Shown: in pieces, positions 21,821 through 34,560 of the stretch
How the letters are laid out: the number at the start of each line of letters is the position of its first letter
Position numbering within the stretch: the stretch's first letter is position 1
Program-made: the position numbers and the translations under genes
The notes under the pieces: generated by a model
Databases searched by the model: none
The model's input: only the letters and a program-made list of their open reading frames with translations
What the model was told of the DNA's origin: nothing
Origin: Panax quinquefolius
Taxonomy: Eukaryota; Streptophyta; Magnoliopsida; Apiales; Araliaceae
Assembly: GCA_020205615.1 (NCBI GenBank)
Contig: CM035170.1
Span: 29,297,568 to 29,361,567, forward strand
Direction of reading: 5' to 3'
DNA length: 64,000 nt

Positions 21821-22881
21821 TGTTGCCTCTTTTTTAAGATTAACAAAAGAGCTCTAACTCAAGCAAGTATACATGCGTCAACAAGTAATACAGAGCAAGT
21901 AAAGTATCGATCCCACGGAGAAAGTTGTTTAACTTAAACTACTATTCATTAATTAAATAACTATATTTATATGCTCAAACTATTGATTAAACTTGGTTTG
22001 TTCTCGAATTGCAAATAACAACTAAAACAATAATAACGATAGAATAAATGATATTGAAACTAATGGGATTCTAACTTCATTTAACACTTCATTCAATCGC
22101 CACTATTATGCATGACTTGATCATATATCACAGGAAAGTAGCCAAGAGCACTAAAAGAGTATTAGCCATTTTTCAATGCACTAAGACCTACTTACACAGC
22201 ATCCACAGATGATAGATTCTATGTAATCATCAATATAACCAACATCACTATATGTCTATGTGAAATTGCAATTATATTAATTTTAAGTTCAAGCCCTTAT
22301 TTCGACTTATACGGTGAAACAAAGTATATGTCTATCAGTTCACTTAAATACATAAGCCATATAACATGACCATATATACGTATACTATCATGATTATAGT
22401 CCATATTTGCATGTTCATTGTCAATTCCATACAAATACTGAAACGAATGGTGATCAAGCATTCATACATGCAAAACAATCATGATAGACATCCCATATGA
22501 TATTCAAAACAATCTAGCACTTAAGCATGCAATCAAACTACATATTAAAATCCGTTAGAATCCCATAATGGAGTTTAGTTCATGACTGAACCAAAAGCCA
22601 TTATGGGATCAAATCTAAACATGATCAATAAACGACAATTGAAAGATGAAAGATGAAACTATCAAACCCAATTGCTGAATACGAATCAAAATTCAAATCC
22701 TCATACGATTCCAGCAAAAACTAATAATAATAATCCCACTCTTGTAGAAAATCCCAAGAAGGAACAAAAAGATAGAGTTGTGGCCTCCTTCTACGTTGGA
22801 ATTTCTCCCAGAGAGTAAAACCCGAATTACGATCTAAAAAATACGTGAAAAATATAATAAAACATCAAGACATACCTCGAT
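21821..22881 (-). repeat. Athila-like 3' LTR, distal part
   Basis: Contains 'gtatcgatcccacgga' near 21907, a phrase common in Athila LTR ends, and the near-palindromic pair 'cccataatgg...ccattatggg' around 22563-22609. The sequence is continuous with 49582-50179 once Copia A is removed, giving an LTR of about 1.66 kb, usual for Athila. No coding capacity. Confidence 0.65.
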
Positions 22882-24445
22882 TGTTGGGGTTTTTACAAAA
22901 CACACAATGGAAATAAAATTTTAAAACAATTTTCCAAACCCTAAAACAGGATCCATGCAAAAAATTCAATTAATTCAGAGGTTAGAAATTATACCGATTA
23001 AGAAACTGAAATTGATACGATCGAATCTCAAATGTAATCCATGAATTAAGAAACTGGAATTGATACGATCAAATCTCCAAGGCAATCCAAACGAGCTGTG
23101 TCTCTACGGTATCAACACGAATGCTCCGCGAATCGTCCTACGATCTGCAGAAGAAGGAACCGCGGTACTAGCCACCAAGGATGAGGATTTTCGAAGCTGT
23201 TTTCTCTAGTCTCTCTCTAAGAGCGGCTAGGGTTTTGTATTTTGACGTAAAACCTAAAGTGACTGATATTTATCATATATATAGCAGTTAGGAGGAATTA
23301 ATCAAAAACCTAATATTATTAAAATCTGAATTTATATATATCTTAATTAAGTCTTACTTAATTAATATACATATATATAAATTATCCTATTAATTTAAAT
23401 TCGTAATTTAAAATTCTATCAATCATATTGACATATTTAAATCTTTACAATTTAAATTAATTTTTCTTTTAATTACGTTCTTTGTGTGTGTGTGACCTAT
23501 AGGTTATTATTACGTTGGCAATAATTTTAAAATCATATTATAAAATTATAAATAGTAAGCGACATCTAGTAATGCATCACTGCTAGCCAAGTAATAATAA
23601 GATCGATGATTCGATGCAACCTTTTCGTGACCAATGTTTCAATGTAATTTAATCCTTTTAACCTTAATATCCTAGATTAAACTCGAGTTATGGAATGTGT
23701 CATACTCTTCATAATTTAATCCGAGTTTTCTTGATCAATGAGTAGACTATATGAAACAAATCACTATTTGAGCATGGCCATACATTACATAGTCCTACTC
23801 AATCAAGAGGCCTATGGATATCACCCATAATATATAGGATGGTTAAATTCCATCTAGATCACTCATATTTATCACACGATTCATGATGAACCCAATAATC
23901 ACCTTTATAGTCCACCCTATTAAATGTGACATTTGATGATATCAATGTACATAAATTCTCGTGTAGTAATATAGCGATTTCAGGTCGGAGGACCATTACG
24001 TCATTGTCACTATGAGAATTGCTAATGACACTTTGCATAATGCTCCAATTTAGAATTCTCATGGTGGGTCTGTCCAGTACATCGTTCTCTAACATGTACC
24101 TATGCATTGACTTAATATCTCATATATTTTTGACCAATGAGATTTGGTCATCAGTCAATTCACATACTAGTCTCAATGCATCATTGTTGTCCCATCAACA
24201 ATGATACTCGACTAGGGAGATTTAAGAACAATGATACTAATTGTAATTATATAATCTCATGTTCAAGTCATATACTTGAAACTATATAATTTGTATCACT
24301 ATTCTAAGAAATTTTATTATGTTAACAATTATATTACGCAGTAAATAAAACCGTAATAAAATCATATATTTATTCAATCAAATATAATATCAAAACGTTA
24401 AGCAATTATATCAAATAATTGGCCTCTAGGGCATAAACTCTAACA
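22882..24445 (-). repeat. Copia A 3' LTR
   Basis: 1564 bp; on the plus strand it runs TGTTGGGGTTTTTAC to CATAAACTCTAACA. A TATATATA run around 23273-23283 is a candidate promoter reading leftward. The open frames in 23859-24107 (minus) and its counterpart 48994-49242 are LTR copies of each other with no protein match I recognise. Confidence 0.92.
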
Positions 24446-24460
24446 GTCTCCCACTTGCAC
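24446..24460 (-). other. Copia A polypurine tract
   Basis: On the minus strand GTGCAAGTGGGAGAC directly precedes the 3' LTR, the usual tract of this Copia type. Confidence 0.87.
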
Positions 24461-25752
24461 TAGAGCCAATCACTCATGTATCTAATACCCATGGAACTAG
24501 TGTGACCGTCGTGCTTCTGCTGCGATAAAGCCTTGGTCAGTGGATCTGCAACATTATCATCTCTTGGCACTCTTCCTATATGTACATCTCCTCTATCAAT
24601 GATTTCACGGATGAGATGGTACCGCCTAAGTATATGCTTGGATCGTTGGTGAGATCTGGGTTCCTTAGCCTGTGCAATGACTCCATTATTATCATAGTAT
24701 AGAGCAACCAGATCAACAATGGTTGGAACAACACGAAGTTTAGTGATGAACTTTTTAATCTATCTGACCTCCTGGTCGCGCACTAAACAACAATATACTC
24801 AAACCTACGATGTAGAATCACTCATCTCTTGCTTCAAACTTTTCCAGCTAACATCACCGCCATTAAGGCAAAACACAATATCTGACTGAGACTTATAGTC
24901 ATCATTGTTAGTCTGGAAACTAACATCTGTGTAACCATTTACTGCCAGTTCGTCTTCACATCCATATACCAAGAATGAATCCTTAGTCCTTTTCAGGTAC
25001 TTGAGGATAGTCTTGACTGCTGTCCAGTGACCTTCACCTAGATTCGACTGGTATCTGCTCGTCATGCTCAAAGCATACGAGACATCCAGAAGAGTACATA
25101 TCATTGCATACATGATAGATCCAATTGCCGAAGCATAAGGGATCTTTCTCATACGCTCCTCATCATCTTGTGATTTAGGACATTGGGCCTTATAGATCTT
25201 TACACCATGAGTCACGGGTAAGTTTCCTCTTTTTGCCTCTTGCATGCTGAACCGTTTCAACACTTTATCAATATATGTACTTTGACTTAGGCAGAGCATT
25301 TTTCTCGATCTATCTCTATAGATCCGGATACCTAAAATGTAGGCAGAATCGCCCAAATCTTTCATGGAGAAACATTTTCCTAACCATGTTTTTACATCCT
25401 GTAAGGAAGGAATGTCATTCCCAATAATTAATATGTCATCAACATATAATACTAGGAATACAATGTGACTCCCACTAACCTTCTTATATACACAAGGTTC
25501 ATCTTCATTTTTAATAAAGCCAAATTCTTTGACTACTTCATCAAATCGAAGATTCCAACTCCGAGAGGCTTGCTTCAATATCCATAAATGGATCGCTGCA
25601 GCTTACATACCTTTCCAGCATCCTTTGGAGTCACAAAACCCTCAGGTGGTGTCATATACACATCCTCAAGGAGATTTCCGTTAAGGAAAGCAGTTTTGAC
25701 ATCCATCTGCCAGATTTCGTAATCATAAAAAGCTGCAATAGCAAGTAAGATC
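24461..25752 (-). pseudogene. pol: Copia A reverse transcriptase palm and RNase H
   Basis: The open stretch 25578-24805 (257 codons) holds the RT catalytic box LYVDDILIIGND with both aspartates (residues 47-48 of the stretch) and the conserved SMKDLGDSAYILGI and YASAIGSIMYAMICT segments, then the start of RNase H (NGYTDVSFQTN; relatives have D-S-S/D-A-S). The RNase H remainder, including LYYDNNGV, SHQRSKHILRRYHLIREI and NVADPLTKAL, continues in other frames down to 24461 after a stop and frameshift near 24805. The 25580-25750 part, RT fingers, is also broken by stops. The core catalytic box survives, but the protein would be truncated. Confidence 0.9.
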
Positions 25753-25759
25753 GATGGAT

Positions 25760-27148
25760 TTAACCATTGCCCTTTGGAGAGAAGGTTTCATCATAGTCAA
25801 CACCTTGAATTTGTTTGAAACCTTTTGCTACCAGTCGCCCTTTATAGGTTTGTACATTACCATCCATGTCGGTTTTCTTCTTGAAAACCCACTTGCACCC
25901 GATTGGTTTTACCCCTTCGGGTGGATCAACCAGAGTCAATACTTGACTAGTATACATGGAGTCCATCTCAGATTTCATGGCTTCAAGCCATTTCTCAGAA
26001 TCAGGTCCATTCATAGCTTCCTGGTAGGAAGCAGGCTCATCTTGATCTATGAGCATCACATCACCGTTTTGAGTCACAAGATATCCGTAATATCTCTCAG
26101 GCTCTTGGCGTGTCCTACCAGATCTACGAATGACTTGAGTAATTTGAGTAGATTCACTTTCCACAATTTCTTGTCGTTCCTGCTCACGTTCTAACTCAGG
26201 TTCAATTATATTTTGTGGTTCTCGAATTTCTTCGAGTTCTACTTTCCTCCCACTGTTTCCTTTAGAGACAAATTCTCTTTCTAGAAAAATACCTGTTCGA
26301 GCAACAACCACTTTGTTCTCAGAAGGTTTGTAGAAATAATACCCTTTTGTTTCCTTTGGGTATCCCACAAAATTACATTTGTCAGATTTGTGTCCGAGCT
26401 TGTCAGAATCCAGACGTTTTATGAATGCCTCACAACCCCAAATTTTCATGAACGACATACTAGGTCGTTTCCCAGTCCACATCTCAAATGGTGTCTTCTG
26501 AAACGTCTTTGTAGGAACACGGTTAAGTTTGAATGCAGCTGTTTCTAGGGCATGACCCCAAAAGCTTATTGGAAGATCTGTATGACTCATCATTGATCGT
26601 ACCATGTCCAACAAGGTTCGATTCCTCCTCTCAGATACACCATTCCATTGTGGTGTTCCAGGTGGAGTGAGCTGTGATATAATACCACACTCTTTTAGAA
26701 GGTCATCAAAGTCTTGGCTTAAGTATTCACCTCCTCGATCGGATCGAAGGGCTTTTATGCTTTTGTCAAATTGGTTTTGAACTTCATTCTTGAATTCCTT
26801 GAACTTTTCAAAGGATTCAGATTTCTGTCTCATAAGATACACATATCCATATCTACTAAAGTCGTCAGTAAATGTAATGAAGTAATAAAACCTACCTCTT
26901 GCTAACGAACTCATGGGTCCACATACATCACTATGTATAAGTCCCAAAACATCGCTAGCCCGTTCACTATGTCCAGTGAAAGGGGCTTTAGTCATCTTGC
27001 CTAATAAACAAGACTCGCATTTCTCATATGATTCAAAATCAAATGAATCCAAGAACCCATCTTTATGGAGTTTGTATATGCGTTTCTCATTTATATGGCC
27101 TAAACGACAGTGCCAGAGATATATCAGATTTGAATCATTTGATTTAAA
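25760..27148 (-). pseudogene. pol: Copia A integrase and start of reverse transcriptase
   Basis: A 430-codon open stretch (27052-25760) carries the complete integrase catalytic core: D42 in HSDVCGPM, D105 in RSDRGGEY and E141 in GVSERRNRT, with exactly 35 residues between the second D and E, as in retroviral-type integrases. The zinc-binding part (WHCRLGHIN...CESCLLGKM) begins just upstream at about 27115 and crosses a stop. A Copia-typical linker follows (WGCEAF, KCNFVGYPKETKGYYFY, then an acidic hinge), then the RT start (WLEAMKSEMDSM...[12 protein letters not shown]...[10 protein letters not shown]). It ends in a stop at 25760. This is the best preserved protein in the window. Confidence 0.93.
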
Positions 27149-27600
27149 TCATTTTGTATTTATGTTATAGATAAGCATTTCTAAATCAAGAATATAGAGA
27201 CCGTTAAACAATTGTGCAACACCATAACAAATATCATTTAAGTAAAACAAACAACGATTGTTCTTTATTATAAATGAAAAACCTTTCTTGTCCAAACAAG
27301 AAACAGAAATAATGTTTTTGCTTATAGCAGGCACAAAATAACAATCTTTTAATTCTAAAACTAGCCTAGTGGGCAAAGATAAATGATAAGTTCCTACGTC
27401 CAGTGCAACAACTTTTGCTCAATTCCCAACTCGTAGGTCAACCTCTCCTTTCGCCAAAGTCCTACTCCTTCGGAGTCCCTGCACATTAACACAAATGTGA
27501 GAACCACATCCAGTATCCAATACCCATGATGTAGAAGTAGACAAGTTGACTTCTATAACATATATACCTGAATCAGAAGTTGTACTTCCTTTCCTTTTCT
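27149..27600 (-). pseudogene. pol: Copia A protease and pre-integrase segment
   Basis: The protease motif SWVLDTGCGSHIC, with DTG intact, is at about 27527-27485. After a stop at 27419 the frame continues at 27376 with LVLELKDCYFVPAISKNIIS, the conserved end of Copia protease, and GLYILDL, the pre-integrase segment. One stop and possibly one frameshift separate these from each other and from the integrase. Confidence 0.85.
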
Positions 27601-28434
27601 TCACTTCTTCCAGATAAGCATGATAGTTCCTTTTCCAGTGTCCAGGTTTTCCATAGAAGTGACATTCACCTTCTTTATCCACCCCACCTTTAGCTTTTAA
27701 AGCCTGTTTGGTTTTGGAATTGGGCTTGGCAAAAGATTTAGATCCTATCTTCTTCTTGCCTTTCCAATTTCCCTAAGCATTCCCCTTTTGCACCATCATT
27801 ATGGGAGCGGGTCCTGCCTTTTTCATGTTGTTCTCGGCAGTTCTTAACATGCTCAATAACTCAGTAAGGGGTTTCTCAATTTCATTCATAAGATAGTTCA
27901 TAACAAATTGAGAGTAGCTGCTGTTCAAAGATTGCAAAACAAGGTCAGTTTGGGCTTCCGAAGTGATTGGAAAACCCAACCTATCAAGGTACTCAATATA
28001 CCCAATCATTTTCAGCACATGTGGACCAACTGGATCACGTTCACCTAATTTGTAGTGATACAACGCCTTGCTTGTATCATACATCTCCTGTCGAGCATGC
28101 CCTTCGAATAATTTCTTGAGATGCTCGATCATCTCATAAGCATCCATCAACTCATGTTGATTCTGAAGCTCAGCGTTTATGGTTACTAGCATGACACAAC
28201 TCACGTCCAGATCATCATCTTGATGCTTCTTGTAAGCATTATACTCATGACGTGGTGCGATGGCGATTAGTCTTTGCGAGAATGGGCCCATCAAGGACAT
28301 ATATCTTTCGCTCTTGTTTGAGGACAATCCTTAAGTTCCTATGCCAGTCAAGGAAATTAATTCCACTCAGCTTGTCCTTTTCAAAGATTGATCGTAATGA
28401 AAGACTATTTGTGTTGTTGTTGTTTGCCATTTGA
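27600..28434 (-). pseudogene. gag: Copia A gag
   Basis: Starts with MANNNNTNSLSLRSIFEKDK at 28430, followed by FLDWHRNLRIVLKQERK, the N-terminal signature of this Copia gag family. A frameshift at about 28250-28320 joins it to a 184-codon frame (28327-27773) with the capsid region (ELQNQHELMDAYEMIEHLKK, MYDTSKALYHYKLGERDPVG). After a stop at 27773 comes the basic linker and a zinc knuckle CHFYGKPGHWKRN (27670-27630), where the second Cys is replaced by Tyr, so zinc binding is doubtful. Confidence 0.88.
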
Positions 28435-29992
28435 TATCTACAATTTATAAGTGCAAAAATAATAAGTCAAATTGCAGAGTTGATATTATATAATTGATAA
28501 TAGTACATTCAAAATATACCTCCCACTATTTTATTAAAATTAATAGCCCTCACTATTAATTCGGAAAGCATTTTCTATTAAATCTTTCTAGTGAGCCAAG
28601 ATCCATATTTCATTATGCCTTAAGTTAACTTTGGCTAATCTCTTAAAACACAATTATTTAGGTAGACAACCCTTTGTCAATTATATCATATATAACTCCT
28701 GGATAGTTTGGTAAACAACAATTGTTTCTAGTCCATCTAATGGTACCTACCAAACTCTATGCCTCTAAGTCCACAATCTATTGAGATAACTTAGTTAAGT
28801 CAGCCCAATGATTTTAACGATCACCGGATATCACAATTATCCTATCGCATCTTACCTAGATAAATAGGGTACTTTGCTTTAGCAAACCTACATCTATTGA
28901 TCAAGATCTTGATGAGTGTTATTCATTGGAAGGCATCTGATTTAGACTTAATAATTTAATGAGGAATTTTATTAATTAATTTAGATCTCACCAATTTTAA
29001 TTTTATTAAGCATGCACATTATTTATCATATCATATCGCATACAAGCATAAATAAAGTGCAAAATTAAATGTGTCACAGTTATGGCCCAATCCACTGTCA
29101 ATCTTTTCAAGCTAATGAAAGATTGAAGGTCAATCTAAGGTGGTAAAAGATCTTAAGATAAATAGCTTCCTTGGATCTTCCTCAAGCATGTGCCCCCTCT
29201 CCATCATCATCTTTCCATTTTGTTCTCCATCTTGACATATTCATCAATTACAGATTATTACATGACATAAAGAAACCTCGAGTTACATTCGAGGGGATTT
29301 AGATGAGAAGAGAATATTACATTAGAATTTATAGAAAGGTACGACATGCAAGCCGTATTTCAAAACCAAAACCACTAACCTATGGGTCAAAAGGCCATAA
29401 CTGTGCACCATGCATATCACAATAAGCACATAACAATTTATATATAATTAAAGAAAACTATATATAACATATAGGGGACACGACCATCGTGCGCTTCTGA
29501 CGGGGGGTCGAAGGGGTCTCCCCCGGCGAAGGTGGTCGTAATCGACCGAGAGAGAGAGTGGGGTTTGGTAATACCGAAAAAATTTTTCGAACTACAATCT
29601 GTATTGCAAAATTTTTCCATACGAATCTCTGAAACAGTTTCAGAATCATACATTTTAATCCACCAAAACACCCATAATAACAAATCATATATGTCCAGTT
29701 TCGATTTAATCATATTAAAACGAATAACAGTACACCCAGAATTTATCATATATGTTAAGTTTCGATTAATCATATTAAAACGATTCTTCATGCTTCCAAT
29801 CCGATTAGAACAGTTATATTGTTATTCCACCGATTAATGATACGATTAATAGTATCATCATATATATTACCAGAATACACATACAACGGAATATCATATA
29901 TTCAATTTCAAATCGGTAAACATGCATCATCATATATCATATATATCGAATATAATTAAAACACGTAATTTGAATTAATCTTTTCGCAAGTA
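28435..29992 (-). other. Copia A untranslated leader
   Basis: About 1.56 kb between PBS and gag without a recognised reading frame. It is A+T rich except for a G+C-rich, purine-asymmetric patch at about 29470-29570 (ggggtcgaaggggtctcccc and neighbouring gagaga). A short direct repeat, 'ttaatcatattaaaacga', occurs at 29704 and 29764. Confidence 0.7.
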
Positions 29993-30004
29993 GCTCTGAT
30001 ACCA
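29993..30004 (-). other. Copia A primer binding site
   Basis: The plus strand reads GCTCTGATACCA, the exact complement of TGGTATCAGAGC, one base inside the 5' LTR end. It is a perfect 12-nt match to initiator tRNA-Met. Confidence 0.92.
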
Positions 30005-30005
30005 C

Positions 30006-30022
30006 TGTTGGGGTTTTGACAC
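30006..30022 (-). repeat. Copia A 5' LTR, fragment 1
   Basis: TGTTGGGGTTTTGACAC matches the first bases of the 3' LTR of A. Copia B interrupts it here, 17 bp from the LTR border. Confidence 0.82.
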
Positions 30023-31884
30023 TGTTAGGTTTTGTGAAAATCAAAGTAGCAATCAAATTGAAAAATTAGCGGAAGCGAAATAAAATCAGATTTTAAAATT
30101 TTTCACAAACCAATTACCCGGATCATCCTTTATGCATATTATTAATTAAAACTAAGAATAAAAAATTATGAAATCATACCCTTATAGAAACGAGCTTCCT
30201 CAGGTACGAGTTCACCTCCTACTTCTCCGTGATCTCCTTGAATCTCCGGGTTGATTCCTTCCTGTGATCAATGTAAGCCACCCAAATGTATGGCCTCTAG
30301 AGGTGATCCACCAAGGAAGAGGAATTTTTCAAGAAGAAGGGGTATTGACTCAAACCCTAGTTTTTCCTATCTGTATAGAAAAGGAGGCGTACTCTCCAAC
30401 TCTACTAGAATTACGTATATTAGATATCCGATATAAGAGACCTCTTATAAAGATATCATGTAACCTATTTTAATTAAAATAAGGTATTATTTATTTAATT
30501 AAACTCTTTTAATTAAATGGGCTCCCTAATCTATTAGGGTAATTAATTAAACTCCTTTAACTAATTTTCCTTCCTAATCCAATTAGGAATAAATGAGAAA
30601 TACTTATATTAAATTAATTCCTAAACCTTTTAGAAATTAAAATAATAATAATTGTAATAATATTAATAAGACTCCTCTTATTAATTTATATTTAATATTT
30701 CTAAAATATTAAATAATAAATATTAAAAGTCATTTAATTTATTCTATCACCATAGATTAAATTAAATATACTTAACATATTATTACAATTATGCCATTAA
30801 CTTCTTAAATAATTATTCTTCCTTTTATGGTGTGACCCTTTAGGTTCTCCATATTAAACAGGTTGTGAATAAATCAATTAGAACAATTCTAATCTCATTT
30901 AAATAAATAAATTAAACAAATAATTTATTTAAATAAATAATATTTATTCTACAATAGGGATAAGCCTCCTAGCGATCAACGACTTTCCGGATAATATAGA
31001 TTTCAACATTAAGCATAAGCGAACCTTTGAGTAAATAGTTACCGTCACAATTCAATCCTTCCACCATACAATGTCCCAATTAAATATAAGACATGGAATT
31101 TCTTGTCAAGTCTTATTTTATTTAATTATATGTATTTCGATTCCTAAATGAACAACTCCTAATGAATGCAAATTAGAAACTACTTTCTAATTTCATTCCA
31201 CCTCGCCAAGGATTCACGGGTTGTCATTTATCGAATCACATAGGACATTTCTCCTTTTTACTAGAAGTGGTAGATTCTTTATTGATCATTCATTATCTTC
31301 ATATATAATTTATTACACCCAAGCATACCCTTTGATATACTCTAAGAGTCTTAAGGAATAAGTCAAAGTGCAATTCATTATATATAAGATACTATGATGA
31401 TCTCAAGTCTAAGGATCATTTGTCTTACTATCACTCTGAGAATTCCTATTGACAGTAAGTAAAACTCCATTAGGTATTCCTTAGTGAGTCACGTTCGATG
31501 AACTTATTCTCTAATAAGCACCTACATACTTGCTTTAGTGTCTCCACACAAATGATCATGAGATCAATCATCCTCATCCAATGAGCAAGCAACATATGTA
31601 CCAATCTATCCTCGATTCACTAATCCCCAATTTAGTAATCCAATGATTGGGAACTATTTTAGTTTTAAGCTTTCTAAGAATTTAGATCTCATTAGAATGA
31701 TCATCATCATTATTCTAAAAGCGTTGCTTAAAACTATGGGTTTATCACATATTATTAAAAGCGACACCATGTAGATAATAAATGCCTTTAATAAATAATA
31801 ATTTTATTAATAAATAAATAAGATTGATTACACAGTATATGCTTTATCATCATACATGATTAGCTTGTATGCATAATACTTTCA
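30023..31884 (-). repeat. Copia B 3' LTR
   Basis: 1862 bp, beginning TGTTAGG and ending TACTTTCA on the plus strand. Very A+T rich at 30460-30960. Closely similar to the 5' LTR and, inverted, to both LTRs of C. No coding capacity. Confidence 0.93.
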
Positions 31885-31899
31885 ATCTCCCACTTGCAC
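31885..31899 (-). other. Copia B polypurine tract
   Basis: Minus strand GTGCAAGTGGGAGAT adjoins the 3' LTR and begins right after the RNase H stop codon. Confidence 0.88.
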
Positions 31900-32456
31900 T
31901 AAAGCCAATCGCCGTGGTATCTCATACCCATCTTCTCTAAGTGACGATCAAATTGTTGTTGTGTTAACGCTTTAGTAAATGAATCAGCAATATTGTCTTG
32001 AGAGTCCACACGCTCCAGGGTGACATCTCCTCTTTCAATGATCTCTCTGATCAAATGAAATCGCCGCAACACGTGTTTGGATTTCTGATGAGACCTGGGT
32101 TCCTTAGCTTGCGCAACAGCTCTAGTGTTGTCACAGAATAAAGGCACTAGTCCTTTAATGCTAGGAACCACACCAAGTTCGGTAATGAACTTCTTCATCC
32201 AAACAGCTTCCTTTTCAGCTTCACTTGCAGCTATGTACTCTGCCTTTGTCACTGAATCAACAACCTCTGTTTGCTTGGAACTTTTCCAACTCACTGCGCC
32301 ACCGTTTAAGGTAAACACATACCCCGAAATGGATTTACTGTCATCTTGGTCTGTTTGAAAACTTGAGTCTGTGAAGCCCTCTAGTTTTAATTCAGACCCA
32401 CCGTAGACAAGAAATACATCCTTAGTTCTTCTTAAGTACTTTAGGACATTTTTCAA
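31899..32456 (-). pseudogene. pol: Copia B RNase H, uninterrupted frame of 185 codons
   Basis: RNase H degrades the RNA strand during reverse transcription. The frame carries the four acidic positions in order: D30 (GFTDSSF), E73 (TKAEYIA), D109 (LFCDNT) and D158 (NIADSFTKAL), plus the conserved SHQKSKHVLRRFHLI. It ends with MGMRYHGDWL and a stop touching the polypurine tract, the normal Copia pol C-terminus. As part of a polyprotein it has no start of its own, and the RT upstream is broken, so this intact domain is unlikely to be made. Confidence 0.9.
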
Positions 32457-33350
32457 CGCCTTCCGGTGTTCTTCTCCGGATTCGAGTGATATCGCTTGTT
32501 ACACTAAGTGCATGGCGACATCTGGTCTAGTACATATCATATCAGTACATGATAGATCCTATTCTTTGAAGCATAAGGAATCTTACTCATACGGTTTCTC
32601 TCCTCAGTGTCTTTGGGGCTTGTTTCTTGGAGAGATGTATTCCATGGCTCATCGGCATGAGACCTCTTTTGGAATCTTCCATGCTAAACCTTTTAGCATC
32701 ATGTCAATGTATCGTTCCTTGGGACAAGCCAAGCATCCTATTAGATCTATCTCTATAGATCTTTATCCCCAAAATATAGGATGCTTCTCCCAAGTCCTTC
32801 ATGGAGAAGTGTTTAGATAACCGATTTTAATTGTTTTGCGAAGATAGGAATATCATTCCCTATCGGTAATATAACATCAACATATAATACAAGGAATGAA
32901 ACAGCGCTCCTACTAACCTTCTTGTACACACATGGTTCATCCTCATTTTTGATAAAATCAAACTTTTTGATTGTCTCATCAAAACGGATGTTCCACCTAA
33001 GAGAAGCTTGCTTTAATCCATAAATGGATCATTGTAGCTTACTGGACTTGATTTGTTCCAACCTTTGAAACAATCCCTCCGGGTTGTGTCATCATATACA
33101 CATCCTCCTCAAGTTTCCCATTGAGGAAGGCCGTTTTCACGTCCATCCGCCAGATTTCGTAGTCATGGTAAGTCGCGATCGCAAGCAAAATCCGAATGGA
33201 CTTGAGCATTACTCTTTGGTGAGAAGGTTTCGTCATAGTCAACTCCTTGTCTTTGTTTGAAACCTTTTGCAACCGATCGGGCCTTATAGGTCTCTACCTT
33301 GCCGTCTGCTCCGAGTCTTTCTTTTAAAGACCCATTTACACCCAATAAAG
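32457..33350 (-). pseudogene. pol: Copia B reverse transcriptase remnant
   Basis: Recognisable pieces in several frames: [10 protein letters not shown] and VAKGFKQRQ (33163-33345), MDVKTAFLNGKLEEDVYM (33039-33272) and the catalytic region near 32873-32884, where the expected YVDD reads YVDV because the second Asp codon is GTT. Downstream pieces, MKDLGEASYILG and KIYRDRSNRM, appear around 32740-32815. Stops and shifts are frequent and the lost aspartate would abolish activity. Confidence 0.85.
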
Positions 33351-34560
33351 CTTAATGCCTTGGTGGTGAGACCAAAGTCCATACTTGGTTCTCATACATG
33401 GAGTCCATCTCGAATTTCATGGCTTCTTGCCACTTCTCCGAGTCTTTACTACTCATAGCACATTCAGTAATTCAATGGATCATCATCATCTATGATCGCG
33501 TACCTCATTGTCATCTTCTATGACAAGTCCATACTGTCTGGCATCTTTGGTACTCTTCCAGATTCTGAATAGGGGTGTAATGTGAAGGAATCTCTACTTG
33601 GTTAGGTACCTCACTTTGATCTGTAGTATTTTGTGGTTCTTGAACCTCTTCAAGATATATCTTACTCCCCTTGACCCTTCAAGGATAAACTCCTTTTCCA
33701 AGAAGGCGCATGTTTCACAACAAACACCTTTTGATCGGTTGGATGATAGAAATAATATCCCGATGTTTCTTTAGGATATCCCACAAATCTACATTTGTCG
33801 GATCTAGTCTGCGACTTTATCGTTTTCAAAACTTTTTGACATAATTTGGACAACCCCAAGTCTTAACATGCTTAAGATTTGGTTTTCTCTCTATCCATAA
33901 CTCGTATGGGGTCTTGGGGACGGATTTTGTAGGTACCTTGTTAAGTAGGTATACGGTTGATTCTAGGGCATATCCCGGAAGGAAAGCTGGAAGGTCTCAG
34001 AAACTCATCATAGATCGAACCATGTCCAACAATGTTCGATTTCTCCTTTCAGATACACCATTCATCTGTGGGCGCCCCTGGTGGAGTCCATTGTGAGATT
34101 ATACCATTTTCTTTGAGACAATTGAGAAACTCACCACTTAAGTATTCTCCTCCTCGATCGATTGAAGAATCTTAATACTCTTACCAGCTTTGCTTCTCAA
34201 CTTCACTTCGAACTCTTTGAACTTTTCAAATGATTGATTTGTATTTCATTAAATACACATATCCAAATCTTGAGTGGTAAATCAATTGAATGTAATAAAA
34301 TAAGAATACCCTCCTCGTGCGATTAGTTGTTGTCATAGGTCCACATACATCTATGTGTACCAACGCTAACAACTCTATAACTCTTTCTCCTTTTCCACTA
34401 AAAGGAGATTTAGTCATTTTACCCATGAGACAAGATTCACAGGTTGGATATGATTCATAATCAAATAGCTCTACGAGCCCATCTTTATGCAACTTAGATA
34501 ATCTTGTTTCATTAATATGACCGAGTCTACAGTGCCACATAAAGGTATAATTAACATCAT
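33351..34560 (-). pseudogene. pol: Copia B integrase and linker remnant
   Basis: WHCRLGHINETRLSKL and CESCLMGKMTKSPF (zinc-binding part), then the first catalytic Asp in HIDVCGPM, lie in 34762-34226. The DRGGEY segment near 34150-34170 has lost one base beside its Asp codon. ERRNRTLLDM-like and FVGYPKETSGYYFYHP words follow at about 34030 and 33770. The N-terminal half is readable, the rest is frameshifted. Confidence 0.85.

Noticed and set aside
23859..24107. 82-codon minus-strand frame conserved at 48994-49242
   Set aside because: The two lie at the same place in the two LTRs of Copia A; conservation follows from LTR duplication and no protein motif is seen.
25754..26194. 146-codon plus-strand frame
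   Set aside because: Antisense shadow of the Copia A integrase/RT frame.
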